A stretch of 64,000 nucleotides of DNA from Pseudaminobacter soli (ex Li et al. 2025) (GTDB lineage Bacteria > Pseudomonadota > Alphaproteobacteria > Rhizobiales > Rhizobiaceae). Position numbers and translations under genes: made by a program. The stretch's first letter is position 1. Every line of letters begins with the position of its first letter. The notes below the pieces were generated by a model. The model ran no database searches. It saw nothing but the letters and a program-made list of their open reading frames with translations, and was not told the origin of the DNA. This document shows, in pieces, positions 9,488-19,296 of this stretch. Where the stretch lies: positions 620,001 through 684,000 of the forward strand of contig NZ_JARXVF010000002.1 of the NCBI RefSeq assembly GCF_029892515.1, written 5' to 3'.

Positions 9488-9831
9488 GCCCCCTGCTGCA
9501 GCAAGGCAGACAGTTCCGTGGCCGCCTGGGCATGGAGCGCCCTCACCTGGCCGATATCGTCGACGGCCGGCGGACTGCCGGCGACATAGCACCCCTCGAT
9601 GCGTGCGCAGGTCTCGCCGAGTTCCGATGCCCCCATGTCGCGGGCGTTCGATTTCAGGGAATGCGCAGCACGGCGTGCGCCGGCAAGGTCTGACTCGGCG
9701 TAAGCGCGCTCCAGGGCAGCGACCAGAACGGGCGCTTCCTCCAGAAAGGATTCAATGAGTTCACGGAGGTCGTCATCACCTCCACCCATCACGCGCTTCA
9801 ATTTCTCGAGGGCCCGCATGTCGATCGTCAA
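9484..9831 (-). CDS. Stand-alone histidine phosphotransfer (Hpt) protein
   Basis: The 115-residue protein has a predicted helical bundle with the Hpt motif AAHSLKSNARDMGA. His57 is the likely phosphorylated residue. It would carry phosphate between the hybrid kinase encoded at 10766-13483, which has receivers but no Hpt domain of its own, and the receiver of the transporter fusion encoded next. The gene sits between the solute-binding protein and that fusion on the same strand, which supports one relay. Confidence 0.88.
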   Translation of the reverse strand: MTIDMRALEKLKRVMGGGDDDLRELIESFLEEAPVLVAALERAYAESDLAGARRAAHSLKSNARDMGASELGETCARIEGCYVAGSPPAVDDIGQVRALHAQAATELSALLQQGA

Positions 9832-9874
9832 TGAGATGCTCCCAAGTTCACTGAATTGACGTACATCTTCACTT

Positions 9875-10726
9875 TCATTCGTTGATCATGTCGTACTCGA
9901 ACCACTTGGTCGAAAGTTTCGACAGGGTCCCGTCGGCTCGCATCGCTTCGACCGTTTTCGCCAGCAGATCCGCGAGTTCCGGATCTCCCGGCAGGATCGC
10001 GACGGCACTTGGCGTGTGGTAGAGCGGCTGTCCGATGATCTTGAAGGGTTTGCCCTCCTTAATCAGGGACATGACGATCGGCACGTCGTTGACGAAACCG
10101 TCGAGCTCGACGCCGTCGCCCTTGGCAAGTGCACTGAAGACATCGTCCTCATGGTCGAAATTGACGATGGTGGGATTTTCGATCTTGTAAGTGATCGGCG
10201 GAACGCCGACGATCCCGAAGGGCTGACGACGGAGATACTGGTCATATTTTGAGGCTTTGAGGGCGCCGATGCGTTTGCCGCTGGCGTCAGCCGGCGTGTG
10301 GATCGACGTGTTGTCCCGGTGTACAGCAAGCACCCCGATCGTGTAGTAATAGTTCACTGGGAAGGCGACATGCTCGGCGCGCTTGGCCGTCGGTGTCATG
10401 CTGTTGATGACGATGTCGTATTTGCCCTGCCAGTTTCCGGAGGTCTGTTCTTCCCAGGTTATGATCGAGCCGTCCGCGTTGGTGACATAGTCGACCTTCA
10501 CCCCGATTCGCTTGCCGACTTCGCGGAGCACTTCGACATCGAAACCGTCGAGCTCGCCCTTGTCGTTCTTGATCACCGCCGGCGGCCAGATGTCCGGGAA
10601 GGGAGAACGCAGGATGCCAGTCGCGTGGATGTGGTCCAACACTTCTCCTGCCGCTGCAGAATGGGCGGCAAGCGCGGCGCTGGCGAAAATCAGTCCGGCG
10701 CATACAACTCTCGGAAAAACATTCAT
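9875..10726 (-). CDS. Periplasmic solute-binding protein, amino-acid (family 3) type
   Basis: The 283-residue protein has a Sec signal peptide (about 1-26, ending SAAAG) and a bilobed family-3 fold (FPDIWPPAVIKNDKGELDGFDVEVLREVGKRIG; YDIVINSMTPTAKRAEHVAF). I prefer ATG 10726, with GGGGA upstream, over an ATG 21 bases earlier because the signal peptide then starts properly. There are no permease or ATPase genes beside it; instead it lies between a hybrid kinase and an Hpt gene. A sensory role, presenting ligand to the kinase's periplasmic domain, is therefore more likely than uptake. A decayed homologue lies at 13777-14293 in the opposite orientation. Confidence 0.87.
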   Translation of the reverse strand: MNVFPRVVCAGLIFASAALAAHSAAAGEVLDHIHATGILRSPFPDIWPPAVIKNDKGELDGFDVEVLREVGKRIGVKVDYVTNADGSIITWEEQTSGNWQGKYDIVINSMTPTAKRAEHVAFPVNYYYTIGVLAVHRDNTSIHTPADASGKRIGALKASKYDQYLRRQPFGIVGVPPITYKIENPTIVNFDHEDDVFSALAKGDGVELDGFVNDVPIVMSLIKEGKPFKIIGQPLYHTPSAVAILPGDPELADLLAKTVEAMRADGTLSKLSTKWFEYDMINE

Positions 10727-10765
10727 GAGATCGGTCCCCGTCAACATTCGTTACAGTCAATTTTG

Positions 10766-13483
10766 CTAGCCGGCTCTCCCGAGTTCCCGCTGGGCGCGGT
10801 AGCGGCCCGCGCGCTCGATACATGCGAGCAATTCCTCTAGATGGATGGGCTTGCTGAGATAATCGTCCATGCCTTCTGATAGGTAGCGCTCGCGATCTCC
10901 CGTCATCGCATTGGCCGTCAGCGCCACGAAGTATGGTGCCGGCTCCGCCGATTGCCGGCGAATTTCGGTCGTCGCTTCGAGGCCGTCCATTTCGGGCATC
11001 TCGATGTCCATGAGGACAAGGTCGTAGCTCTTCGCCTGGCATGCATCGACGGCCTGCCGGCCGTCATTGACCAGATCAGGCGCATAACCGAGATTGGAGA
11101 GAATCTTGCTGCCCACCTTGCGGTTGATTAGGTTGTCGTCGGCCAGGAGGATGGCAAGCGGTAAGCGCGCCGCGAGTTCATTGTCGAAACCTCTTTCCAC
11201 GGCTGGTGCGCCCGTTACATTCTGTCTCTTGCTAACAAGGGCGCTCACATGCTCGAGCAGGATCGACGGCTTGATCGGCTTGACGAGCATGTCGGCGTGT
11301 TCGAACCTGACGATCCTTTCCCTTTCCGATTTCGCAAACTGCGAAAGCGAACTGTAGATGATAATCGGCAGCGACTTGCCGGCCGGTAGTCCCCGAATTT
11401 GCTCGGCGAGTGCGATGCCGTCGGTATCGGGCATGACGAGATCGAGGATGGCTATGTCGTAGCGGCTCCCGGCGGAAAGGGCCTCGATGGCTGCGGACGG
11501 CGAGGAAAAGGTAGTGCTTTGCATTTTCCAGGCCGCTGCATGGCCCGTGAGGATCTGGCGGTTGGTGGCGTTGTCGTCGACGATCAGCATATGAAGGCCT
11601 TCGACATCGACCTTCGGCCGCGAAGTCTCATGCTCGACTTTCGCCTCGGCGACGGTGATCGAAAAGATGAAGGTCGAACCTTCGCCCGGGCGGCTTTCAG
11701 CCCAGATCGTGCCGCCCATTAGCTCGACGAGCCGCTTGCTGATTGCGAGACCGAGCCCCGTGCCTCCAAACCGCCGCGTCGTCGAGGCATCGATCTGGCT
11801 GAAGGACTTGAACAGCCGGCCCATCCTCTCCGCAGGAATCCCGACGCCGGTATCGCGCACGGCAAACCGGAGGCGGTAGAATTGCCCCGTTTCTGAGGGG
11901 GAAGAGATGCGATCGCGAGAAATTGTCAGTACGATCTCGCCCTGCTCCGTGAACTTCACCGCGTTGTTCAAGAGATTGAGAAGAATTTGCCGGAGCCGCA
12001 CCGGGTCCACCATGATTCCTTCGGGGCATTCACCCTCAAAGACATAGGCGAGAGTTAGCCTTTTTTCGGCCGCGCGGCTGGCGACAAGATCGAGCGCTGT
12101 TTCGACACAATGCCTGAGATCGACGGGAATAGTTTCGAGTTCCATCTTGCCGGCCTCGACCTTGGAAAAGTCGAGGATGTCGTTAATGATCGTCAGCAGC
12201 GTCTCGGCCGCGCCGTTCACCGTGTTGCAGTAGTCGCGCTGTTCGGCATCGAGGTCGGTATCCAGCAGCAGCCTGTTCATCCCGATAATCCCGTTCATCG
12301 GTGTGCGGATTTCGTGACTCATGGAGGCGAGAAACGTGCTTTTTGCCTCGTTGGCGGCATCTGCGACTTCGCGCGCATGTGTGAGATCCCTCTCCGCCTG
12401 TCTGATCGCCGTTACGAAATTGGTGAACTCTGCTGCAAGATTGGCGATCTCGTCATGCCCTCGCGTAAGCTGTCGGAGGCTCCGGGCAAGCTCAGGGTCG
12501 CGAATGGCGCTGCCGAGCCTGCGGATACGTCCTACGATCGATCTCTGCATGTAGATGGCAACTGCGATCGCTCCCGCCACCGCGAGCAGCGCTATGGACC
12601 AGAGAATGGTTTCGCTCCGCGACAGCTCACCGTCCAGGACGTTCTGCTGCCGCTCCATTTCACGAATGATGCGGTCGGATATGCTTTCAGCGGCGCCGAC
12701 CAAGTTGCGTGACAGTCGCTCGTTGTCGGCAAGCTGGGTACGAATGTCCTTAAGCAGACCGGCAAGACGCGCCTTCTGGGCAATGAGGCCCTGGGCGCCG
12801 AGGAGCGATGCCGTGAGGTTGTCTCCAGCGGGATCCGCAGAAGCAAGCACGGATTCGACCCGAGGCTTGAGCGCATCGACCGCCTCTGCGCTGCCGGCGG
12901 TCAGCAGTTCTAGGGTCACCGATTTGAGCCGTTCGGCTGCGCTCCGATCCGGAGGCGAAGCTGCGGCAATTCTGTGGGCGAGCTTGTCAATGGCCTCCTC
13001 CGTTGCCGCACGGTCGTAGAGGTTTGTTGCCAGAGCATCGAGATTGCTGAAAAGCTCCTGCATGACGGCTTCGATGCCGCTCATGGGTTCCTCGGAATGC
13101 GTCTTCAGATCGTCGATCAACGTCTGCAGGCGTTGTTGTTCCTTGAAACTCTGAAGCGAGAAGTCCAGCAGCGTCTGTTGGTCGAGGCCTTTGGCATAGA
13201 GCGAGGGTGCCAGACGCGTAAGCGCCTCCGCACGCTGACGCAATTCGGCCGAGACGCTAATCGTATCCATCTGCCGGTTGACGATGACATCGAGGTTATG
13301 GCGAAGGCCGTCGAAGGATCGCAGGGCCGTGAAGCTGACGATGCCGATCATCGAGGCAAGCGCAACCAGGCCGAGGAGAACTCTCGTTGCCAGGCCGAAA
13401 CTATATCGTCGTGGATGCTTGGTATCGTCCGCCTTATGCGTCCCGTCAGCCAGACCGACGCCACTACTGTCTGCGATCTGCAT
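10766..13483 (-). CDS. Hybrid sensor histidine kinase with two receiver domains (TorS/BarA-like)
   Basis: The 905-residue protein has a transmembrane helix near 25-50, a long helical periplasmic domain, a second transmembrane helix near 290-310 and a HAMP region. A HisKA domain follows ([15 protein letters not shown], His390), then an HATPase with GTGLGLAIS, and two receivers with Asp681 ([12 protein letters not shown]) and Asp826 ([12 protein letters not shown]). No Hpt domain follows, and a free Hpt gene lies downstream. The helical periplasmic part recalls TorS, which reads a periplasmic binding protein (family knowledge), and a solute-binding gene is next in the operon. ATG 13483 with GGGGC upstream is preferred over TTG 13495. 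Confidence 0.92.
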   Translation of the reverse strand: MQIADSSGVGLADGTHKADDTKHPRRYSFGLATRVLLGLVALASMIGIVSFTALRSFDGLRHNLDVIVNRQMDTISVSAELRQRAEALTRLAPSLYAKGLDQQTLLDFSLQSFKEQQRLQTLIDDLKTHSEEPMSGIEAVMQELFSNLDALATNLYDRAATEEAIDKLAHRIAAASPPDRSAAERLKSVTLELLTAGSAEAVDALKPRVESVLASADPAGDNLTASLLGAQGLIAQKARLAGLLKDIRTQLADNERLSRNLVGAAESISDRIIREMERQQNVLDGELSRSETILWSIALLAVAGAIAVAIYMQRSIVGRIRRLGSAIRDPELARSLRQLTRGHDEIANLAAEFTNFVTAIRQAERDLTHAREVADAANEAKSTFLASMSHEIRTPMNGIIGMNRLLLDTDLDAEQRDYCNTVNGAAETLLTIINDILDFSKVEAGKMELETIPVDLRHCVETALDLVASRAAEKRLTLAYVFEGECPEGIMVDPVRLRQILLNLLNNAVKFTEQGEIVLTISRDRISSPSETGQFYRLRFAVRDTGVGIPAERMGRLFKSFSQIDASTTRRFGGTGLGLAISKRLVELMGGTIWAESRPGEGSTFIFSITVAEAKVEHETSRPKVDVEGLHMLIVDDNATNRQILTGHAAAWKMQSTTFSSPSAAIEALSAGSRYDIAILDLVMPDTDGIALAEQIRGLPAGKSLPIIIYSSLSQFAKSERERIVRFEHADMLVKPIKPSILLEHVSALVSKRQNVTGAPAVERGFDNELAARLPLAILLADDNLINRKVGSKILSNLGYAPDLVNDGRQAVDACQAKSYDLVLMDIEMPEMDGLEATTEIRRQSAEPAPYFVALTANAMTGDRERYLSEGMDDYLSKPIHLEELLACIERAGRYRAQRELGRAG

Positions 13484-13776
13484 AGGTTGCCCCAAAACGG
13501 ATGCTGGCTGCCCACACTGCCGGCGTTATGAATTGGATTGCTAATGCGCGCTGGAAGTATTAAGTGTAACCAGTAATATCACGTCGATTTTTGCTGGAAT
13601 CAACTATTTTCTCTCCGATCCATGAAGCCGTTTTTTGCATGCCATAGTCTAAATGCCGTGCTCATCTTTCACGCCTTGGGTTTGGAGAGAGTACACCTCG
13701 AAATCAATGACGGAACGCGTTGAGGCTGGCTAGGCTTTTCCTATGCGCCGCCCGCAATGTCGCAAGGGACGGGAAG

Positions 13777-14293
13777 ATGTAAGTCTTGCAGAAGATCGGC
13801 GCTTTTGGACTAGCCTTTGCCATCACGTCAGCCTCGGCCTGGGCCGGCACGGTGCTCGACCACATTCGTGCAAGCGGCGTCATCCGTTCGCGCCAGACAT
13901 CTGGCCGCCAGCGGCAAACGCATCGGCGCATTAGCTGGATCGCAATATGATCACTATTTGCGGCGGGAGCCTGTAAATATCGTCGGGGTCTCGGAATTCA
14001 TCTACAAGGTCGACGATCCCGTGATCGTGAACTACCAGCATGAAGAGGATGTCTATGCTGCCCTGGCCAAGGGCGATGGCATAGAACTGGACGCCCTCGC
14101 CAATCTGCTGCCCGCCGTGATGGCGCTGATCAAGGAGGGAAAGCCCTTCAAGATCGTTGGGCAACCGCTCTATCGGGTGCCACATGCCATCGCGATCCTA
14201 CCCGGCGACGACGATTTTGCAGCGGAAATCAAGAGGGTTGTGGGCGATGCATGCGGATGGCACTCTGAAGGGGCTATCCATGAAATGGTATGA
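13777..14293 (+). pseudogene. Decayed family-3 solute-binding protein, homologue of the one at 9875-10726
   Basis: A start ATG is followed at once by TAA, yet a signal peptide (LQKIGAFGLAFAITSASAWA) and VLDHIRASGVIR can be read downstream. PDIWPPA appears in a shifted frame, after which about 110 residues are missing. The C-terminal lobe resumes at ASGKRIGALAGSQYDHYLRR and continues to LPGDDDF. The latter matches GKRIGALKASKYDQYLRR and following residues of the intact gene across more than 100 residues. It also lacks the usual C-terminal WFEYD end. Two homologues once flanked the kinase gene in opposite orientation. Confidence 0.85.
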
Positions 14294-14660
14294 TATCGAT
14301 CTGACGTCCAAATGAAGGAGCCCTCCTGGTCTTTCACGCTCTAAACGACAACCACTTGTTCCATGCCAACAAGCTCAAGCGGCATTCGCTCGGCGCGAAG
14401 AATAAGAATCTCAAACGCAACGGCAGTCTTCTTGTGGTGCACAGATGTCGTTGCCTTAAACCAACGCAATGACCGTTTTCGGGCAGAGGCGACAACTGCC
14501 TTTATGACCGATAAGGGGCGCAAAGTCGCCCGACCGCTTGGGGCGGTGATCGGAACCAACGCATACGCTTGGCGTTACGTCCAGCACCATTCATGATCCG
14601 TCCCCCTGCAGCTCCATAGAGTAGGTTGAGCAGCGGGGGCAGAACAGGTCTATCGGTCGC
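14294..14660 (+). other. Non-coding stretch after the decayed binding-protein gene
   Basis: Short open frames exist on both strands (up to about 77 codons), but none has a recognisable domain or a convincing ribosome-binding site. I see no gene here. Confidence 0.4.
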
Positions 14661-14996
14661 ATGAGTAAGGCACTTGTTTGGGCCGCCGCAGTCGAAGTCG
14701 CTACCGGCTTGGCGTTGGTCATTGTCCCGTCGATCGTGGTTCAACTTTTGCTGGGCCATGAACTCGACGGCGTTGCCATTCCGGTCGCGCGCGTCGCGGG
14801 GATTGCCTTGATTGCATTGGGGGTCGCGTGCTGGCCAGGGCCGCCGATTGTCGGGATGTTGACCTACGGCATCGTCGTGACCCTCTATCTTGCCTATCTC
14901 GGTATTCTCGGCGGGCTGGGCGGTGTTCTTCTTTGGCCTGCTGTCGCGTTTCATGCCGCGTTGTCAATTTTGCTCGGCCGCGCTTGGAGTCGATAG
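14661..14996 (+). CDS. Small four-helix membrane protein, function unknown
   Basis: The 111-residue product is almost entirely hydrophobic, with about four transmembrane helices (roughly 5-30, 40-57, 60-85 and 88-106) separated by short loops. I do not recognise a family. Codon use is GC-rich like its neighbours, which supports a real gene. It stands alone between the decayed binding-protein gene and an IS6 fragment. Confidence 0.6.
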   Translation: MSKALVWAAAVEVATGLALVIVPSIVVQLLLGHELDGVAIPVARVAGIALIALGVACWPGPPIVGMLTYGIVVTLYLAYLGILGGLGGVLLWPAVAFHAALSILLGRAWSR

Positions 14997-15089
14997 GGCG
15001 AGATTGCGTCCGACCTGGGGCGGAAGTGGTCGGCCTGCTTTCAGGGCGACCTCAGCAGGAAGCGGCCCTTCCGCTCACGACCGTAAGAC

Positions 15090-15300
15090 GCCCTCCCCCC
15101 TGTTGCCGATAGTACTCGGCCCCGAACTTCTTTCCCCATTTGCGGCTAAGAGACAACGATACCGCGTTCCAGCAGCATCTCCTCGACATGACAAAGGCTG
15201 AGTGCAAGTCGGAAATACAGCCACACCGTACGATGATTTGAGCCGGGAAACGATAGGCTTGTCGTTGCCGGTGGGAGAGTTCATTCCTACACGTTATCCC
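15090..15300 (-). pseudogene. IS6-family transposase, N-terminal fragment
   Basis: Read on the minus strand with frameshifts, the stretch gives AYRFPAQII, then VWLYFRLALSLCHVEEMLL followed by ERGIVVS, then RKWGKKFGAEYYRQQ. This is the start of IS6-type transposases of rhizobia as I know them (FPPEVIAHAVWLYFRF..). At least two frameshifts are present and the catalytic core is missing. Limits are approximate. Confidence 0.7.
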
Positions 15301-15449
15301 AAAGAGCGCCGACAACCGCTTGAGTTGATAATGCAGTCAGGCGAGTTTTGGCGCCCGAGTAAAAAAGACGGCTACAGCTAAAGCCTCGGTTGCTTGTCAA
15401 ATGCTCTTGTTGTACGACTTTTCAACAAGGGCATTTGGACACCTCCGGC

Positions 15450-17459
15450 ATGATACGAACCGAGTATCCGTTTCTTGTCGAAACCGTGGATCCGTTCTGG
15501 ATCACGCTGGCCGATGGCGTTCGGATCGCAACGACCTTGTGGCGTCCGAAGACAGACACGCCGGTGCCGGTCGTCGTCGAGATGGTGCCCTATCGCCGCC
15601 GCGACGGCACTGTGGCGCGCGACATCGACATCCATCCCTACCTTGCCGGGCATGGCATTGCCTGCGTCCGTGTCGATATTCGCGGCGCCGGCGATTCCGG
15701 GGGCGATCTGGCCGACGAATATCTGCCGCGCGAACAGGAGGACGCCTGCGAGATCATCGCGCAACTCGCTGCTCAAACCTGGTGCAACGGCAATGTCGGC
15801 ATGACCGGCATTTCCTGGGGCGGTTTCAATGCGCTCCAGGTCGCCGCCAGACGACCTCCGGCGCTGAAGGCCATCATCACGCTATGTGCCAGTGACGATC
15901 GCTATGCCGACGACATCCACTATATGGGCGGCGCGCTCCTGACCGAGCAGGAGATGTGGTCGAACTTCATGCTGGTGAAGAAGGCGATGGCGCCCGATCC
16001 GCAAATCGTCGGAGAGGCCTGGCGCGCCATATGGGAGGGCCGCCTTGCCGCCACGACCTCGCTGTCGGAAATCTGGCTGGCCCACCAGCGCCGCGACGAC
16101 TACTGGCGTCAGGGGTCGGTCTGCGAGGATTATTCCGCGATCCAATGCGCGGTCATGGCGGTGTGCGGCTGGGAAGACAGCTATTCCAATTTCGTCCCGC
16201 GTCTGCTCGAAAATCTGCCAGGTCCGAAACTCGGCATCGTCGGCCCGTGGTCGCATGTCTATCCTTGTCGCGGCGCGCCCGGGCCGTTGATCGGCTATCT
16301 CCAGGAGGCGCTGCGCTGGTGGCGGTACTGGCTCGCCGGCGAGGACACCGGCATCATGGCCGAGCCGCTTTACCGTGTCTGGATTACGGCTGAGGAACGG
16401 CCGCAACCCTTTTATCTCCCCAACCATGCCGGATGCTGGGCTGCCGAGGAAAAATGGCCGTCGCCGCGCATCGAACGCCGTAGATTCCATCTCAACGCGA
16501 CGGGTCTTGGTGAAGAGGCCGTTTCCGGTACGTCCCTCTCCGTGCGTTCGCCGGCAACCGCCGGACGCGACTGCGGCCGCTGGGGCGGCTATGGCGGAAG
16601 CTGTCCTGACATGGCGATCGACCAACAGCGCGAGGACGGCCTGGCGCTGTGTTTCGACACGGCCCCGCTTGACCAAGATCTGACCCTGCTCGGCGCGCCG
16701 GAGATCGACCTGCTCCTCACAGTCGACCAGCCGCACGTCAACCTTGCGGTCCGGCTCTGCGACGTCTATCCCGACGGCACCTCGGCGCTAATGACCTATG
16801 GCGTGCTCAATCTCAGCCACCGCGACAGCCACGAGCATCCCGAACCTTGTCCGGTCGGAACGCCGTTCAAGATCCGATTGAAGCTCAACGATTTCGCCCG
16901 CACGGTGCCTAAAGGCCACCGCATCCGGCTCGCGCTAGCCAACCAACATTGGCCGATCCTCTGGCCGCAGCCAAGCCTGTCGACATTGTCTGTCGCCGCC
17001 GGCGACAGCAACCTGGTCCTTCCCATTCGCCCGCTGTCGCCTCTGGACCGCGATGTACGCTTCGATCAAGCGGAGACCGCGCCGCCGGTTCCTGCCACGG
17101 TTCTGCGGGATGGTTTCGACCGCCGCATCGTCACCGACGATGTCGGCAGCGGCGTGCAGACAATCGCACTGGTTTCCGACCATGGCTGCACCCGCTATGA
17201 CGACCGCAGTATCATCGTGTCCTCCGCCAACAGCGACACGATGAGCATCCGCGGCGACGATCCACTTTCGGCAAAACTCGTCACGGAATATCGCTGGGCC
17301 GTCGCCAGCGGGGAAGCCGACATGGAAAGCATGGCGCGCACCGAACTGACGGCCGACGCGACGCATTTTCATTTGAGTTGGCGGCTCGAGGCTCGAGAAC
17401 GAGGCCGACTTGTCCACAGCGCGTCGGCGACGCGGCGCATCAGGCGTGATTTTGCCTGA
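15450..17459 (+). CDS. CocE/NonD-family serine hydrolase
   Basis: The 669-residue protein has an alpha/beta-hydrolase domain with the nucleophile elbow GISWGG (Ser122), preceded by the CocE start (DGVRIATTLWRPKTD, YRRRDGT) and RGAGDSGG. A C-terminal beta-sandwich of the X-Pro dipeptidyl-peptidase type follows (LTVDQPHVNLAVRLCDVYPDG, HRIRLALANQHWPILWP). CocE-like enzymes cut esters or amides, including acyl-proline bonds. It has no signal peptide. ATG 15450 is chosen because family members begin close to this residue. It directly precedes a peptide ABC transporter by 15 bases, so it probably cuts the imported substrate in the cytoplasm. Confidence 0.88.
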   Translation: MIRTEYPFLVETVDPFWITLADGVRIATTLWRPKTDTPVPVVVEMVPYRRRDGTVARDIDIHPYLAGHGIACVRVDIRGAGDSGGDLADEYLPREQEDACEIIAQLAAQTWCNGNVGMTGISWGGFNALQVAARRPPALKAIITLCASDDRYADDIHYMGGALLTEQEMWSNFMLVKKAMAPDPQIVGEAWRAIWEGRLAATTSLSEIWLAHQRRDDYWRQGSVCEDYSAIQCAVMAVCGWEDSYSNFVPRLLENLPGPKLGIVGPWSHVYPCRGAPGPLIGYLQEALRWWRYWLAGEDTGIMAEPLYRVWITAEERPQPFYLPNHAGCWAAEEKWPSPRIERRRFHLNATGLGEEAVSGTSLSVRSPATAGRDCGRWGGYGGSCPDMAIDQQREDGLALCFDTAPLDQDLTLLGAPEIDLLLTVDQPHVNLAVRLCDVYPDGTSALMTYGVLNLSHRDSHEHPEPCPVGTPFKIRLKLNDFARTVPKGHRIRLALANQHWPILWPQPSLSTLSVAAGDSNLVLPIRPLSPLDRDVRFDQAETAPPVPATVLRDGFDRRIVTDDVGSGVQTIALVSDHGCTRYDDRSIIVSSANSDTMSIRGDDPLSAKLVTEYRWAVASGEADMESMARTELTADATHFHLSWRLEARERGRLVHSASATRRIRRDFA

Positions 17460-17474
17460 GGAAAGCTAGGGACC

Positions 17475-18425
17475 ATGCTCACATACGCAATCAAGCGCAT
17501 TGGTCTCGGTCTTCTGATCCTCACCTTCGTCATGGTCGTCATGTATACGGCCGTGTTCCTCGTGCCCGGCGATCCGGCGAGTGTGGCGCTTGGGCCGCGC
17601 GCCACACCAGAACTGAAGAAGATGCTGATCGAGCGCATGGGGCTCGATCAGCCGGTGTGGTGGCAGATCGTGGAGTTCTTCCGCAATGCGCTGACCGGGA
17701 ACCTCGGCTACGATGTCTGGTCAAATCGGCCTGTCTCCACCCTTGTCATGGAAGCGCTGCCCAACACGCTGGTGCTTGGGATTACGTCACTCGCTGCCGC
17801 CCTTCTCATCGGCGTTCCTCTCGGATGTCTGTCGGTGGTGCGGCGCGGCACCGCGGCCGACGCCATCATCGGCGTCCTGTCCGTGGGTGTTATCGCGGTG
17901 CCGTCATTCGTCGTCGCTATCTATTCGCTGCTGCTCTTCGCCGTGGCGCTGCGCTGGTTACCGGCCATCGGCGCCGGCGAGGCCGGCGACCTCGTCAGCC
18001 AGGTCAAGGCGCTTGTCATGCCGGCACTTGCCATCGCGCTCGGCTGGATCGGTTATATCGCCCGCATGGTACGCGCCTCGATGATGGAGGTGATGGGCGA
18101 GCCGCACATTCGCACCGCCCGCTCCTTCGGCCTACCGGAATGGAAAATCGTTTCGAAATACGCATTGCGTATCGCAATCATCCCGACCATCTCGCTGGTC
18201 GCGGTGGGGCTGGGCAGCATCCTTTCCAGCGCCGTCTTCGTCGAGGCGGTGTTTGCCCGACCAGGCATCGGCAAGCTCGTCACCGACGCGGTCAACACCC
18301 GCAACTATCCGGTCGTCATGGGAACGGTTTTAATCATGACCGCCATCTATGTCTCAATCACCATCGCCGCCGATCTGCTGATCGCGCGGCTCGATCCGAG
18401 GGTCCGCGATGTCTTTCGTGGCTGA
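17475..18425 (+). CDS. Peptide/nickel-type ABC transporter permease (DppB-like)
   Basis: The 316-residue protein has about six transmembrane helices. It shows the DppB signature start (YAIKRIGLGLLILTFVMVVMY) and the EAA loop (EPHIRTARSFGLPEWKIVSKYALRIAIIP). It pairs with the DppC-like permease, whose gene overlaps its end by 17 bases. It is part of a five-gene importer that follows the CocE hydrolase. Confidence 0.93.
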   Translation: MLTYAIKRIGLGLLILTFVMVVMYTAVFLVPGDPASVALGPRATPELKKMLIERMGLDQPVWWQIVEFFRNALTGNLGYDVWSNRPVSTLVMEALPNTLVLGITSLAAALLIGVPLGCLSVVRRGTAADAIIGVLSVGVIAVPSFVVAIYSLLLFAVALRWLPAIGAGEAGDLVSQVKALVMPALAIALGWIGYIARMVRASMMEVMGEPHIRTARSFGLPEWKIVSKYALRIAIIPTISLVAVGLGSILSSAVFVEAVFARPGIGKLVTDAVNTRNYPVVMGTVLIMTAIYVSITIAADLLIARLDPRVRDVFRG

Positions 18426-19296
18426 AGCAGCTTCCTCCGGCCAGGGCCGACAACGGTTTCCGCTGCTTCGTGCCCTGCTCGCCGACCCATTCACCTGCAC
18501 AGCACTCATTCTGGTGGCAGGTTTTCTCATCACCGCCGCATTCGCCCCTTGGCTTACGCCCTATTCGCCGGTCAAGATCGACGTGCTGCACAAGCTGCAG
18601 CCACCATCGGCCGAGCATTGGTTCGGCACCGATCATCTCGGCCGTGACCTGCTTTCCCGCATTGTCTTTGGGACGCGCACCGCGCTGACGATCGCCATGG
18701 TTTCGGTAGTGATCGCCGGTGCGATCGGCCTCTTGCTTGGATTGATCGCCGGCTATGGACCCCGCTGGCTCGACGCGCTGCTGGTATTGACCTTCGACAG
18801 TTTGAATTCGCTCCCCATGATAATGTTCGCGCTCGCCATCATTACTGTGCTCGGCGCCGGAACCAGTACGCTGATCATCGTCATCGCCGCGACCTCGTTT
18901 CCGAGCTATGCGCGGCTGATCCGGGCGCAGACGCTGGCGCTGAAAAACAGCGACTACATCCTGGCCGAACGGCTGCTCGACGCCGGACCCGTGCGCATCA
19001 TCTTCGTACATCTTTTGCCCAATGTGGTTGGACCGTTGATCATCCTACTGTCGATGGACATCCCCGTCGTCATCATGGTCGAAGCGGGCCTGAGCTTCCT
19101 CGGTCTTGGCGTGCGCCCGCCCACGCCTTCCTGGGGCAGCATCCTCTATGACGGCTACACCAGCATTCGTTCAGCTCCGTTCATGGTCATCTTCGGCGGC
19201 TTGCCGCTGGTGCTCGCCACGCTCGGCTTCACCTTCCTCGGCGAGGGCCTACGGGACTATCTCGACCCTCGCCTGAAGCTAAGGAGGCCAGCATGA
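18409..19296 (+). CDS. Peptide/nickel-type ABC transporter permease (DppC-like)
   Basis: The 295-residue protein has the OppC N-terminal extension, the FGTDHLGRDLLSRIVFGTRTAL motif region and an EAA loop (ILAERLLDAGPVRIIFVHLLPN). There are about six transmembrane helices. The gene overlaps both neighbours, so the permeases and the first ATPase are translated together. Confidence 0.93.
   Translation: MSFVAEAASSGQGRQRFPLLRALLADPFTCTALILVAGFLITAAFAPWLTPYSPVKIDVLHKLQPPSAEHWFGTDHLGRDLLSRIVFGTRTALTIAMVSVVIAGAIGLLLGLIAGYGPRWLDALLVLTFDSLNSLPMIMFALAIITVLGAGTSTLIIVIAATSFPSYARLIRAQTLALKNSDYILAERLLDAGPVRIIFVHLLPNVVGPLIILLSMDIPVVIMVEAGLSFLGLGVRPPTPSWGSILYDGYTSIRSAPFMVIFGGLPLVLATLGFTFLGEGLRDYLDPRLKLRRPA

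Noticed and set aside
14341-14596. Two opposed small frames of 72-77 codons
   Set aside because: Neither has a recognisable domain, start signal or convincing codon use.
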